From IMG/VR virus record IMGVR_UViG_3300048836_000042, positions 1-51,893 of that record: DNA of 51,893 nt; one strand, 5' to 3'. Positions 38,203 through 47,537 of the stretch are shown here, piece after piece; position 1 is the first letter of the stretch, and the number at the start of each line of letters is the position of its first letter. This DNA is from a virus. The position numbers were made by a program, and so were the translations under genes. The notes below the pieces were generated by a model. The model was not told the origin of the DNA. It searched no databases and was given only the letters and a program-made list of their open reading frames with translations.

Positions 38203-39685
38203 AATTATTGCCGGTTTTAGTGGAAGTTTATTACAAAAAAGTTATGATCAAGCCGTCGAATCCCCTGAATGTCACGCCGAATGGTGGGACTTATGTACAT
38301 CCAAGGCCCCGAAGGTCGCAATTGCCGCTCCGAGGCGACATGCGAAAAGTACCGCAATTACTTTGGCCTACGTACTGGCGTGTCTACTGTTTCGCAACAG
38401 GAAATATGCCCTAATTGTTTCTGATACCATCACTCAGGCAACTCAGTTCCTGGGAGATATCAAGAAAGAGTTAGCAGACAACGATAGAATTATCAAGCTC
38501 TTTGGGATCAAAGAGTTTCTAAAAGACACCGAAGACGATGTGATTATCGCCTTCACAGATGGAGAACAGTTCCGTATTACTGCCAAAGGCTCCGAACAAA
38601 AACTTCGTGGTTTAAAGTGGAACAACAAACGACCCGATTTAATTGTAGGAGACGACCTTGAAAACGATGAAATCGTTCTCAACGCTGAACGTAGACAAAA
38701 GTTTAAACGCTGGTTCTACGGTGCTCTGGTTCCTTCTCTGGCTGTTAATGGCGTCATTAGGATTGTGGGGACTATTCTACACGAAGACAGCCTACTGAAC
38801 AACCTGATGCCCTCTGACTACGATAGAGATACCGTAGTAGAAGAGCTAAAGACGTACAACCCAAGAGCAACCAACAGTTGGAAAGCTCTTAAGTATCGAG
38901 CCCACTCAGATGATTTCAAGTACATCTTGTGGCCCCAGCGATACAAAGCAGATTGGTTCTTGTCCGAAAGACAGGATTTTATTGACCGCGGATTGGCGGA
39001 TGTATATTCTCAGGAATACCTGAACATCCCAATTGATGAAAGTGTTGCTTACTTCCGAAAGAGTGACTTCGTAGCTGAACATTCGGAAGACAAGAAAGCC
39101 AAGCTTAACTATTATATCACAGCGGACTTGGCAATTTCCCAGAAAGAAACAGCGGACTACTCCGTTTTTCTTATTGCTGGTGTGGATGAGAACAGAGTTA
39201 TCCATGTACGAAATGTGATCCGTGAGCGGTTGGATGGTAAAGAGATTGTAGACACCCTACTTAATTTACAAAAAGTCTACAACCCAGAGCTAGTCGGTAT
39301 CGAAGAAATGCAGGTGTCCAAGGCAATTGGACCGTTCCTTCGAGAAGAGATGATCAAGACCGGCAATTATATCAATCTTATTCCCCTGAAACACGGGGGT
39401 AAAGACAAGATTGCCAGGGCAAAGTCAGTACAGGCCCGGGTTAGGGCAAGAGCAGTAAAGTTTGATAAGTCAGGTGATTGGTACTCTATTTTCGAGGATG
39501 AACTTTGTAAGTTTCCTCGTGGAACGAAAGATGACCAAGTTGACGCATTCGCCTATTTGGGGCTAATGTTAGATTCATTAATCGAAGCCCCAACACGAGC
39601 AGAAGAAGAGGAAGAACAATACTACGATGATTTATCCAGAGCAAACCTCGGGAATGATGGCAAATCAGCCCTCTGTGGATACTAA
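38186..39685 (+). CDS. terL: Terminase large subunit
   Basis: Encodes 499 residues. ATPase: Walker A APRRHAKST, adjacent NRKYALIVSDT, Walker B RPDLIVGDDLEND. RNase H-like nuclease: YYITADLAISQKETADYSV (Asp), ELVGIEEMQVSKAIGPFL (Glu), and KDDQVDAFAYLG (Asp). Pumps and cuts DNA during packaging. Confidence 0.93.
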   Translation: MQLTSEIIAGFSGSLLQKSYDQAVESPECHAEWWDLCTSKAPKVAIAAPRRHAKSTAITLAYVLACLLFRNRKYALIVSDTITQATQFLGDIKKELADNDRIIKLFGIKEFLKDTEDDVIIAFTDGEQFRITAKGSEQKLRGLKWNNKRPDLIVGDDLENDEIVLNAERRQKFKRWFYGALVPSLAVNGVIRIVGTILHEDSLLNNLMPSDYDRDTVVEELKTYNPRATNSWKALKYRAHSDDFKYILWPQRYKADWFLSERQDFIDRGLADVYSQEYLNIPIDESVAYFRKSDFVAEHSEDKKAKLNYYITADLAISQKETADYSVFLIAGVDENRVIHVRNVIRERLDGKEIVDTLLNLQKVYNPELVGIEEMQVSKAIGPFLREEMIKTGNYINLIPLKHGGKDKIARAKSVQARVRARAVKFDKSGDWYSIFEDELCKFPRGTKDDQVDAFAYLGLMLDSLIEAPTRAEEEEEQYYDDLSRANLGNDGKSALCGY

Positions 39686-41720
39686 AGAATCCATGCGTGC
39701 TCTGGTAGAGAGCACTAACCTGATTAAGAAGTTTAAAGAAGATCAGTTAATGGAGCTTGCTGAGCAAGTCTCTACTGGTTTCGAGCATGATCTACTTTCC
39801 CGTGCAGAGTGGGATAAGGCCGCCAAAGAGTGGACAGAACTAGCCCTACAGGTACGTCGGGAAAAGACTTATCCATGGCCAGGCGCAGCAAACGTTAAGT
39901 ATCCCCTACTGTCCACCGCTGCAATGCAGTTCAATGCTCGCTCTTATCCTTCTCTCGTTCCCTCAGACGGCAATATTGTAAAAACTATTGTTGTGGGCTC
40001 TGACCCCACTGGGGAAAAGAAAACCCGGGCAGAGCGGGTTGGGAAGTACATGTCGTACCAGATCCTCCATGAAATGGATGGCTGGGAAGAAGACATGGAC
40101 AAACTCCTGATTATGCTTCCTATTGTTGGAATGGCATTCAAGAAGACATACTTCAGTCCGATTACTAAAAAGAATGTCAGTGAATTGGTCTTTCCTAAGA
40201 ATCTTGTTGTTAACTACTGGACTAAGAACTTAGAAGAAGCTGACCGCATTTCTGAGATCATCATGATGCCACAGCGCGTCCTGAAATCTCGTCAAATGTC
40301 TGGTATTTTTGACAAGAACGTTGATTTAGGGGAACCCCATGCCCACATTGAACAAGATCAAGCAGTCGCTATCCGCCAAGATGAAACACTTCCGTACTTC
40401 ATTGTCGAGCAGCATTGCTACTATGACAAAGACGGTGACGGATACCCTGAACCGTACATTGTCACATTTGAGCGTTACAGCAAAAAGCTTCTACGAGTCG
40501 TCGCTAGATTCGATGAAGAGTGTGTTTCAGTCGGAGAGGATGGAAAACTTCAAGAAATCCGTCCAATCCAGTATTACACCAAGTATGGCTTTATTCCTAA
40601 TCCTGATGGCTCTTTTTATGACATTGGCTTTGGTGTCCTGCTTGGCCCGCTAAACGAATCTGTAAACACCCTGATTAACCAGCTTCTGGATTCAGGGCAC
40701 CTCTACAACCTACAAGCCGGCTTCTTAGGCAAAGGCTTGAAGATGAAAATGGGTGAGGCCCAGTTCAAACCCGGTGAGTGGAAAGTTCTCACTGGAGCTA
40801 TCGGGGATGATCTGAAGAAACAGATCATGCCTCTTCCGGTCAAGGAACCCTCAAACGTTCTATTCCAGCTTATGGGTACATTAGTGACCTCGGGTAAGGA
40901 ACTCGCTTCTGTAGCTGAAATCTTCACAGGCAAGATGCCAGGGCAGAACACCCCTGCTACTACGACTATGGCTACGGTAGAGCAGGGCATGAAGGTATTC
41001 ACGGCTGTCTATAAGCGGATTTACCGCGCCCTTGCCCTTGAATTCAAAAAGCTGTATGAACTGAATCGTTTATACGCCGAACCAAATAAGTATCAAATGA
41101 TTGTGGACACAGCGATTGGTCCCGATGATTTTGATAAGCAAAGCTATGATGTTTGTCCTGCTGCTGATCCTAATGCGCTATCGCAATCAGAAAGGTTGAT
41201 GAAAGCCCAAGGTCTGCTGGAACTACTTCCGTCAGGGATGCTTGATCCTGTCAAGGTCATTTCTCGTGTTCTAGAAGCACAAGAACAACCCAACTGGCAA
41301 GAGCTTCTTAATCAGCAGGTCAGAGAGACCGGGCAACCTCCCCCACCTCCGCCTGATCCGAAACTGATGGCTATCCAAGCTAAAGCAGAAACAGATCAGA
41401 AGAAAGCTGCTGTTGATATTCAGAAGAAACAAATGGACATGGAGCTAAGTGCCCGTGACCAGCAACTGAAAGCAGCCATGGAGCAACAGAAGCATGCACA
41501 AGACATGCAGAACAAGACCCAGATGGCACAACTAGATGCTGCCAGCAAACTACAGATGAGCGAGATTTTCGCCGCCGAGGCTAAAGCCAAGGCAATGCAA
41601 GGGCTCACACAGGGCGAGCAACAGCATCAGCAGAAACTTCAACAGATGAAGGAGAAATCAAAATCGCAACAAGGGAACAGTGGCGGGACTGGAAAGAATC
41701 AGTCTGCACGAAAGAAATAA
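39627..41720 (+). CDS. Portal protein
   Basis: Encodes 697 residues, overlapping the terminase end by 59 nt. Follows terL as portals do and shows features of podovirus portals: TYPWPGAANVKYPLL, FIVEQHCYYDKDGDGYPEPYIVTFER, YGFIPNPDGSFYDIGFGVLLGPLNESVNTLINQLLDSGHL. The C-terminal ~150 residues are a Gln/Ala/Lys-rich helical barrel-like extension. A start at the MM pair near 39654 is possible. Confidence 0.9.
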   Translation: MIYPEQTSGMMANQPSVDTKESMRALVESTNLIKKFKEDQLMELAEQVSTGFEHDLLSRAEWDKAAKEWTELALQVRREKTYPWPGAANVKYPLLSTAAMQFNARSYPSLVPSDGNIVKTIVVGSDPTGEKKTRAERVGKYMSYQILHEMDGWEEDMDKLLIMLPIVGMAFKKTYFSPITKKNVSELVFPKNLVVNYWTKNLEEADRISEIIMMPQRVLKSRQMSGIFDKNVDLGEPHAHIEQDQAVAIRQDETLPYFIVEQHCYYDKDGDGYPEPYIVTFERYSKKLLRVVARFDEECVSVGEDGKLQEIRPIQYYTKYGFIPNPDGSFYDIGFGVLLGPLNESVNTLINQLLDSGHLYNLQAGFLGKGLKMKMGEAQFKPGEWKVLTGAIGDDLKKQIMPLPVKEPSNVLFQLMGTLVTSGKELASVAEIFTGKMPGQNTPATTTMATVEQGMKVFTAVYKRIYRALALEFKKLYELNRLYAEPNKYQMIVDTAIGPDDFDKQSYDVCPAADPNALSQSERLMKAQGLLELLPSGMLDPVKVISRVLEAQEQPNWQELLNQQVRETGQPPPPPPDPKLMAIQAKAETDQKKAAVDIQKKQMDMELSARDQQLKAAMEQQKHAQDMQNKTQMAQLDAASKLQMSEIFAAEAKAKAMQGLTQGEQQHQQKLQQMKEKSKSQQGNSGGTGKNQSARKK

Positions 41721-41881
41721 CATACGCTTATAAGCAGCGTATTCTAGCCATCCAGGAGTTACTGGGTGTTTCCGCAGGATTAGATCCTGCTCAAGATCGG
41801 TTCCATACAGGTTATATTGCAGCAGTCAATGATTTCTTGAACATGGAACTAATTGATGAGGAGACTCAAGAGGATGATTAA
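41663..41881 (+). CDS. Small post-portal protein, probable AUC start
   Basis: Encodes 72 residues if started at ATC 41663: MATREQWRDWKES, then VCTKEITYAYKQRILAIQELLG and a C-terminal GYIAAVNDFLNMELIDEE. Small proteins of this form (W-x-x-S..T-K-E..helix..L-N-x-E) commonly follow phage portal genes. AAGGAG lies 8 nt before the ATC. No ATG/GTG/TTG gives the same product: the only in-frame ATG leaves 12 residues. Overlaps the portal end by 58 nt and the next gene by 8 nt. Confidence 0.7.
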   Translation: MATREQWRDWKESVCTKEITYAYKQRILAIQELLGVSAGLDPAQDRFHTGYIAAVNDFLNMELIDEETQEDD

Positions 41882-42200
41882 AACCCCTCTACATCGTGTT
41901 ACAGTTATTCCATTTGACGTAGATGAATGGGATGAAACACGGAAAAAGGCCAAGTCTCTTGGCTTTGCACTACCTGATGCAGACATGGGTGGTGTACGCG
42001 CTAAAGCTAGCGTGGATATAGGCAGTGTCTTCCAGATTGGTAGCACAGCCTTTAAAGATTTCGGAGATACTCCGATTAAAGTCGGCGATACAGTAGCCTA
42101 CGTTAAGAACTCAGGTAAGTTCGTTAAAGATCCCTTCGATCAAAAAGAATACCTAGTTCTCAATGATGAGGATATTGTGGCCATTTTTGAGAAAGAATAA
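41874..42200 (+). CDS. GroES-like co-chaperonin candidate
   Basis: Encodes 108 residues from MIKTPLHRVTVIPFDVDEWDE at 41874 (GAGGAG upstream). The C-terminal part IKVGDTVAYVKNSGKFVKDPFDQKEYLVLNDEDIVAIFE closely follows the Cpn10 layout (G-D-x-V..., E-Y-L-x-L...D-I-x-A). Phages use such proteins to fold capsid proteins with host GroEL. The N-terminal mobile loop region is ALPDADMGG-like. Confidence 0.75.
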   Translation: MIKTPLHRVTVIPFDVDEWDETRKKAKSLGFALPDADMGGVRAKASVDIGSVFQIGSTAFKDFGDTPIKVGDTVAYVKNSGKFVKDPFDQKEYLVLNDEDIVAIFEKE

Positions 42201-42201
42201 C

Positions 42202-42981
42202 ATGGAAGAAAACCAAAACCAAGAAGCTCCAGTAGAGCAATCTACGGAAGAGGTAAAACAGGATCCATTTACTGAACGGGCAATGGAACTGGGTTGGAGG
42301 CCACAAGAAGAGTGGCAAGGTGCTCCAGAAGATTTCATTGACGCAAAGGAGTTTGTTCGCCGTCAACCGTTGTTTGAAAAGATCGAGCACCAGTCTCGTG
42401 AACTCAAACAACTGAAGCAGGCTTTTGATGCCTTTAAAACGCATCACTCCAAAGTCAAAGAAGCAGAATACAATCGCGCTCTAGCGGCATTAAAAACAGA
42501 ACGTCGTCGCGCACTGTCAGATGGTGAGACTGATCGAGCACTGGCTATCGAGGATCAAATCGAAGATATCCAGGGGCAGAAACAACAGTTTGAGCGAGAA
42601 GTATCCACAAAAGAACAAGAGGCTCCAGTAGCCCGTCCAGAGTTTGTTCGCTGGACACAAGAGAATTCATGGTATGGTAAAGACCGAGCAATGACTGCTT
42701 TTGCAGACAAACTCGGGGTTGAACTAGCGCAGCAAGGGTACACTCCTATGGATGTTCTACGGGAAGTAACAGTAGAAATCAAAAAGGAATTCCAGCACAA
42801 GTTCAACAATCCACGCCGAGAGCGAGCAGGTCAAGTAGAGGGAGGTTCCCGTACTTCTAACAGTGCGGAACCAGATTTCCAGATGACTGACGACGAGCGT
42901 CGAATTATGAATCGACTAGTTAGTGCGGGTGCACTGACGAAAGATGAGTATGTCAAAGAGTTGAAGCGAACCAGGGGTTAA
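42202..42981 (+). CDS. Scaffolding protein
   Basis: Encodes 259 residues, highly charged and coiled-coil-forming (ESRELKQLKQAFDAFKTHHSKVKEAEYNRALAALKTERRRAL) with acidic N-terminus and a basic helix near the end. Location just before capsid genes and the composition match head scaffolds, which are removed during maturation. Confidence 0.75.
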   Translation: MEENQNQEAPVEQSTEEVKQDPFTERAMELGWRPQEEWQGAPEDFIDAKEFVRRQPLFEKIEHQSRELKQLKQAFDAFKTHHSKVKEAEYNRALAALKTERRRALSDGETDRALAIEDQIEDIQGQKQQFEREVSTKEQEAPVARPEFVRWTQENSWYGKDRAMTAFADKLGVELAQQGYTPMDVLREVTVEIKKEFQHKFNNPRRERAGQVEGGSRTSNSAEPDFQMTDDERRIMNRLVSAGALTKDEYVKELKRTRG

Positions 42982-42983
42982 TC

Positions 42984-43394
42984 ATGACGAGAGAAACAGC
43001 AACCCGAGTATCGCGTCCTAAGCGGACGCCTATCAACGGTCGTAATATCCTGACTGTTACGGGAAAAGATCCCAACTACGTTTATCGTATTGTGAATGAT
43101 GTGGGAGATCGCATCGCTATGTTTAAAGAAGCATGCTATGAGCTTGTTGACAGCGACTCTGTAAAAGTCGGTGATCGGCGAGTTAACGTGGCATCTGCCG
43201 AGGGCTCTAAAGCTCAAGTATCTGTTGACCGAGAAGGCACTAAAGCTTTCGTTATGCGTATTCCGAAGGAATTGTATGAGGAAGACCAACGTGCCAAACA
43301 GGTCCATGTAGATGAGCTAGAGCAATCTATTAAAAAGGAAGCTCTCTCTAAAAATGAACTTCAATCCGGTAAGATGGAAATCCTCCGCGACTAA
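42984..43394 (+). CDS. Head-region hypothetical protein
   Basis: Encodes 136 residues, N-terminal basic (RPKRTPINGRN), then VTGKDPNYVYRIVNDVGDRIAMFKEACYELVD and a charged C-terminal helix. Sits between scaffold and decoration genes, so it is likely a head-assembly factor. No family recognised. Confidence 0.6.
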   Translation: MTRETATRVSRPKRTPINGRNILTVTGKDPNYVYRIVNDVGDRIAMFKEACYELVDSDSVKVGDRRVNVASAEGSKAQVSVDREGTKAFVMRIPKELYEEDQRAKQVHVDELEQSIKKEALSKNELQSGKMEILRD

Positions 43395-43430
43395 GAAATT
43401 TTTAGGGGAGCTATTTTTGGAGTAATCTAA

Positions 43431-44033
43431 ATGGCATCTGTTCTTTCGGGCTTTCGCCCTGTAAAACACATGAACGGCTCCCCCTATAATGGGCAAGTCA
43501 ATCGCTATATGATTAGCGCCAGCGATTCGCAAGTAACTAACGTGGGTGACCTCGTAGTTCTTTCGGATAACGACGCGCTAATTGACACCGCTGGTGGCGG
43601 TGTTTATCCCGCTGTCGAGCGGGCTGCCTCTGCAACTTCGTCAGCAATTGTTGGTGCTATTGTTGGTTTCGAACCCGACTACAGCAACCTAAACACTGGC
43701 AACTATCGTGCTGCTTCCACGCGGCGTGTTGTGCTAGTTGCTGACTCTCCTGACCTAATCTTTGCTTGCCCTCAAGACGGCAACATTTCTCCTCCGGCAG
43801 TTGGTCTAAACTGTTCCCTAGTCATTGGCTCAGGTGCTGCAACTGCTCCTTATGCGTCAACTATGAAGGTTGACAGCTCGGAGGTTGCTACCACGGCCAC
43901 TGACCCAGTGCAGATTGTAGGTATTGTTAACTCACCAGACAACGCCAATCGTCTGGCGGACAGCGGCCGGCCCGAACTACTTGTCCGTATCAACACCCAT
44001 GCGTTTAGCGCAGCGGGTCTAGCCGGCGTTTAA
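43431..44033 (+). CDS. Head decoration or structural protein
   Basis: Encodes 200 residues, beta-rich and Ala/Ser/Val-rich, strong ribosome site (TTTGGAG). It has SASDSQVTNVGDLVVLSDN and INSPDNA-like segments with no enzyme motif. Directly precedes the major capsid gene, the usual place for a decoration protein. Confidence 0.65.
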   Translation: MASVLSGFRPVKHMNGSPYNGQVNRYMISASDSQVTNVGDLVVLSDNDALIDTAGGGVYPAVERAASATSSAIVGAIVGFEPDYSNLNTGNYRAASTRRVVLVADSPDLIFACPQDGNISPPAVGLNCSLVIGSGAATAPYASTMKVDSSEVATTATDPVQIVGIVNSPDNANRLADSGRPELLVRINTHAFSAAGLAGV

Positions 44034-44049
44034 TAGGGGGTAATGTATT

Positions 44050-44958
44050 ATGGCTATTATCAATAGCGGTTCTTTTGCAAAAGCCCTCTGGCCCGGTGTT
44101 AATGCTTGGTACGGTAAGGCTTACAGTGAGTATCCTGTAGAATACACGAAGCTGTTCGAGACTTTCAAGTCCAGCCGTGCATTTGAAGAGGATGTTGGTG
44201 TTTCGAGCTTTGGTCTGGCGGTTGTCAAGCCGGAAGGCAGCCCAATCAGCTATGACTCTGAGCGTCAGGCTTACATCACTCGCTACTCGCACGTAGTGTA
44301 TGCCCTTGGTTTCATGATCACTCGTGAAATCATGGACGATGACCTGTATGATGTTGTTGGTCAGCGTAAGGCCCAAGGTCTTGCCTTCTCAATGCGTCAA
44401 ACCAAGGAAGTTGTTGCGGCTAACGTGTACAACCGTGCATTTACAGCAGCTTACGCCGGCGGTGATGGTAAAGAACTCTGCGCCACTGACCACCCACTAT
44501 TCGCTGGTGGTGATTGGTCGAACGAGCTTTCGACTGCTGCCGATCTGAGTGAAGCTGCTCTTGAGCAAGCTCATATCGACATCGCTGGTTTCACCAACGA
44601 CCGCGGTCTGCTGATCTCTGTTCGTCCGAAGGCGCTGATTATCCCACGTCAACTGATGTTCGAGGCCAAGCGTATTACTGCACCTACTGGTCGCCCTGGC
44701 ACTGACACTAACGATGTCAACGCCATGAAGGCTATGGGTCTGGTTCCTGAAGTTGTGGTTAACCATTATCTGACGGATGCTGATGCTTGGTTCCTGCGCA
44801 CTGATGTGCCCCACGGTATGAAGCACTTCGAGCGTCGTGCTGACAGCTTCGATATGGATAACGATTTTGACACCGAGAACGCCAAGTTCAAGGCCACTGC
44901 TCGTTATTCGTTCGGTTGGACCGATCCTCGCGGCCTGTTTGGCAGCCCTGGCGCCTAA
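44050..44958 (+). CDS. Major capsid protein
   Basis: Encodes 302 residues. Features fit an HK97-fold phage capsid: long N-terminal helix, AYITRYSHVVYALGFMITREIMDDDLYDVV, FSMRQTKEVVAANVYN, ALIIPRQLMFEAKRI and C-terminal DFDTENAKFKATARYSFGWTDPRGLFGSPGA. Highly biased codon use, as for abundant proteins. Followed by a terminator-like hairpin. Confidence 0.9.
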   Translation: MAIINSGSFAKALWPGVNAWYGKAYSEYPVEYTKLFETFKSSRAFEEDVGVSSFGLAVVKPEGSPISYDSERQAYITRYSHVVYALGFMITREIMDDDLYDVVGQRKAQGLAFSMRQTKEVVAANVYNRAFTAAYAGGDGKELCATDHPLFAGGDWSNELSTAADLSEAALEQAHIDIAGFTNDRGLLISVRPKALIIPRQLMFEAKRITAPTGRPGTDTNDVNAMKAMGLVPEVVVNHYLTDADAWFLRTDVPHGMKHFERRADSFDMDNDFDTENAKFKATARYSFGWTDPRGLFGSPGA

Positions 44959-44965
44959 TTAACTT

Positions 44966-44990
44966 GGGGGAGATTTCCTCCCCCTAATTT
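44966..44990 (+). terminator. Possible weak terminator or processing hairpin after capsid gene
   Basis: GGGGGAG (44966) pairs with CTCCCCC (44978-44984) and is followed by TAATTT. A weak U-tract suggests partial termination or an mRNA-stabilising end that raises capsid over later genes. Confidence 0.5.
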
Positions 44991-45002
44991 AAGGAGGTCT
45001 AA

Positions 45003-45401
45003 ATGGCTGTTAATATTTCATATCCAAAGCCCCGGAGTGTTATGCAGAAGACGTTTGCAATTGCACGCACGGATTCATCGACTGTAAAGTGCGTTCTTCC
45101 AAAGGACGCAGTGATTACTGAAGTGATCTGCTATCAAAACGTAAACGCTGGTACGAACCCTGCAACGTGGACTGTTGGCTGGACTGGTGCCACGGATGCT
45201 GTTCTAAATGCGTTCTCTGCTGCTACTACGGCCGTTGGCCTAGTACTGGCTGGTACAGCAATTGGTTCGGGCGTGTATGCAAAGCTTGACTCTGACAAGG
45301 CAGTGTTTTCCACCTTTGGTGGTACATCGGTTTCCGGTGGCACAGGCTATGTCACGATCAAGTACTTTGTTCCAGGCCCAGGTGAGGGTGTAGACGACTA
45401 A
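45003..45401 (+). CDS. Head-region structural protein
   Basis: Encodes 132 residues, beta-rich (VITEVICYQNVNAGTNPATWTVGWTGATDAVL..GGTGYVTIKYFVPGP). AAGGAGG before the ATG. Likely a decoration or head fibre protein; family unknown. A second GGGGG/CCCCC hairpin (45411-45427) follows it. Confidence 0.6.
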   Translation: MAVNISYPKPRSVMQKTFAIARTDSSTVKCVLPKDAVITEVICYQNVNAGTNPATWTVGWTGATDAVLNAFSAATTAVGLVLAGTAIGSGVYAKLDSDKAVFSTFGGTSVSGGTGYVTIKYFVPGPGEGVDD

Positions 45402-45410
45402 TCGTCCGAT

Positions 45411-45427
45411 GGGGGTGAAAAGCCCCC
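45411..45427 (+). terminator. Second GC hairpin in the capsid region
   Basis: GGGGG-TGAAAAG-CCCCC followed by TATTAACATTATAG. No T-run, so processing or partial termination is more likely than full termination. Confidence 0.4.
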
Positions 45428-45453
45428 TATTAACATTATAGGTAGGGAACAAA

Positions 45454-45786
45454 ATGGGAAATGTATTTGTTAAATCTGGACATGTGCGGGATATTCTTTC
45501 TGATGCCACAACTACCGTTACTGGAGCATGGCAATTTAAAGACGCACCAAAGGTAGCTATTCAAGCAACGGTAGTTGGTACTGGGGCTGTCACTGCTACA
45601 ATTGTAATCGAAGCGTCTAATGACGGCACGTATGCCTTGGCAACAGTACTTGGCACAATTACTCTGTCTGGGACTACAAGCGACTCAGATGGATTCACTA
45701 CGGATGCTCCTTGGAAATTTATCCGGGCGAGAATTACAGCTATTTCAGGTACAAGTGCCACCGTTAACGTGACAGCGAGCGCATAA
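45454..45786 (+). CDS. Head-region structural protein
   Basis: Encodes 110 residues, Thr/Val/Ala-rich and all beta (VAIQATVVGTGAVTATIVIEASNDGTYALATVLGTITLSG), like a small Ig-like decoration protein. Stop overlaps the tail-spike start. Confidence 0.6.
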   Translation: MGNVFVKSGHVRDILSDATTTVTGAWQFKDAPKVAIQATVVGTGAVTATIVIEASNDGTYALATVLGTITLSGTTSDSDGFTTDAPWKFIRARITAISGTSATVNVTASA

Positions 45787-47477
45787 TGAGTGTCTCTACC
45801 AATTCATCAGTTTCTGGTATCCTTAACCTGACCGCGGCGCAGGTGGCGCTGCTGGAGCCGCAATATGTCGTTACTGCGTCAGGCGATACGTCCGGTGTGG
45901 ATGATGCTGCTGCGATTAATGCAGCAGTTGCACTTGCTGTTGCTGCCGGCGTCCCGTCCGTTGTGCGTTTCGCCGCAGGTCAATACTATCTGTCAGCGCC
46001 CATCAAGTTGACGAACGCTACCGCTGTAGTTCTTGCGGGCGACAACGGATCTGCAAGGCTCAAGTTGGCCGACAACATGGACGCTGCTGTGCCTGGCGAT
46101 ATGGTCAATCTGATCGAACTCAGCGGTTGCACCCGCTGCGGAATCGTCGGCCTGAGCCTTGACGGCAACTACCAGCAGCAGAACATGGCCAATCTGGCTA
46201 TGTCGTTTGGTGATGCCGCACAAGGCGGATCAGGCAACCGCCGTGACCCGATTTCGATTAGGTATACCGGCGCCGGCTCCGCGTGTTCGATGGTAATTTC
46301 AGGAAGCACGCTGACAACCACCGTGACCGGCGGCCCCGGCAGCGAAAACCTGAACATCGACCTTACCGCAGCCGGCTATGACACCATCGCAGAACTGGTC
46401 GAATACATTCATGCGTTCGGTGGTACTGCTGGCGCGACATACAGCTGCACCATCATTCATGACAGTTTTGGGGATCAGAAGTCCGCACGGCTTTATGGCC
46501 GCACCTACGCTGACATCAAGACATCGACAACTGGAGTCGATTTTGCCAACGCCAGCAACGCGGCAACACATGAAATTTACGGCAATTGCATCTACCTGAT
46601 TAACTCTAACGAGTGCGAGGTCGTTGGTTGCGACTTGAGTAATGCGCCGCACATGGGCGTCCTGATTACTAAAGACTCTTCGCGCAACAGAATCATCAAC
46701 AACACAGGCCAGCTTAATAACTGGCGTGCGTGCGAGATTTGGCCCAACGAAGGAACGGACTCATCACACAATCTGATCGCAGGCAATCAGTTCAAGAACT
46801 CATATCACGACTCCATCGTCGTTGAATTTCCAGGCACATTTCGCAATAGCATCGTTGGAAATACTATCCTGCTTGATGACCTGGCTTTTAACAGTGGTAT
46901 GCATGAAGGGATTGTGGTTTATGATTCCGTCGGCAACGTAGTTCAAGGCAACACGCTGGAAGGCTGCGGTATCACGGTGCAGCACGGCGCCTGTCACTAC
47001 AACGTCATTCAAGGCAATACGGTAGACGCGCAAGACCGGAGTGCTTTGCCCTACAGGACACGAGGCGTGCACATCAGAGCGGGGATTGGCAACGTGGTTG
47101 AGGGCAACTCGCTACATGACCCTTACTACGACACAATCCGCGTAGAGGCGTCCGCCTCAAAAACCGTCATAAAGAATAACGTGCTGACGCTGAACAACAA
47201 TGCGCCCAGGTATCCAATTTTTGTGGAAGCCAGCAGCGCACAGACGATCATCGGCGACAACGTGCTCGACGGCAATACGAACGGCATTAATGACCTCGGC
47301 ACGCGAACCATCCTGAATGGCGTCGGACAGAACGGATCGAATGATCCAGCCAGCGCCGGCAACTGGAATGGTAACGGCGTCGAAGGTGTGATTGTGCAAT
47401 GGGACAACGGCGCCGGCAAAAAACGCCTGAGCCAGTACAGCGGTGGCGCGTGGATTAACTATTATCTCGAACCGTGA
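45786..47477 (+). CDS. Beta-helix tail spike, imported cassette
   Basis: Encodes 563 residues. N-terminal short capsid/tail-binding part, then right-handed parallel beta-helix repeats with N-x-I/V-x-G-N rungs (FRNSIVGNTILLDD, NVVQGNTLEGCGITV, NVIQGNTVDAQ, NVVEGNSLHDP, TVIKNNVLTLNNN). Likely binds and may cut a host polysaccharide. GC-rich relative to neighbours and followed by a truncated gene start, indicating horizontal replacement. Confidence 0.8.
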   Translation: MSVSTNSSVSGILNLTAAQVALLEPQYVVTASGDTSGVDDAAAINAAVALAVAAGVPSVVRFAAGQYYLSAPIKLTNATAVVLAGDNGSARLKLADNMDAAVPGDMVNLIELSGCTRCGIVGLSLDGNYQQQNMANLAMSFGDAAQGGSGNRRDPISIRYTGAGSACSMVISGSTLTTTVTGGPGSENLNIDLTAAGYDTIAELVEYIHAFGGTAGATYSCTIIHDSFGDQKSARLYGRTYADIKTSTTGVDFANASNAATHEIYGNCIYLINSNECEVVGCDLSNAPHMGVLITKDSSRNRIINNTGQLNNWRACEIWPNEGTDSSHNLIAGNQFKNSYHDSIVVEFPGTFRNSIVGNTILLDDLAFNSGMHEGIVVYDSVGNVVQGNTLEGCGITVQHGACHYNVIQGNTVDAQDRSALPYRTRGVHIRAGIGNVVEGNSLHDPYYDTIRVEASASKTVIKNNVLTLNNNAPRYPIFVEASSAQTIIGDNVLDGNTNGINDLGTRTILNGVGQNGSNDPASAGNWNGNGVEGVIVQWDNGAGKKRLSQYSGGAWINYYLEP

Positions 47478-47497
47478 CCTGCCGGTAAAGGAACACC

Positions 47498-47536
47498 ATG
47501 ACCATCGAAACCGCCACCTACATCGCCGAGCAGTAG
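47498..47536 (+). pseudogene. 12-codon remnant of a tail fibre gene
   Basis: ATG-ACC-ATC-GAA... gives MTIETATYIAEQ and a stop, preceded by AAAGGAA. This is the standard opening of many phage tail fibre proteins, cut off abruptly at the cassette border. Native sequence resumes at 47538. Confidence 0.7.
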
Positions 47537-47537
47537 A

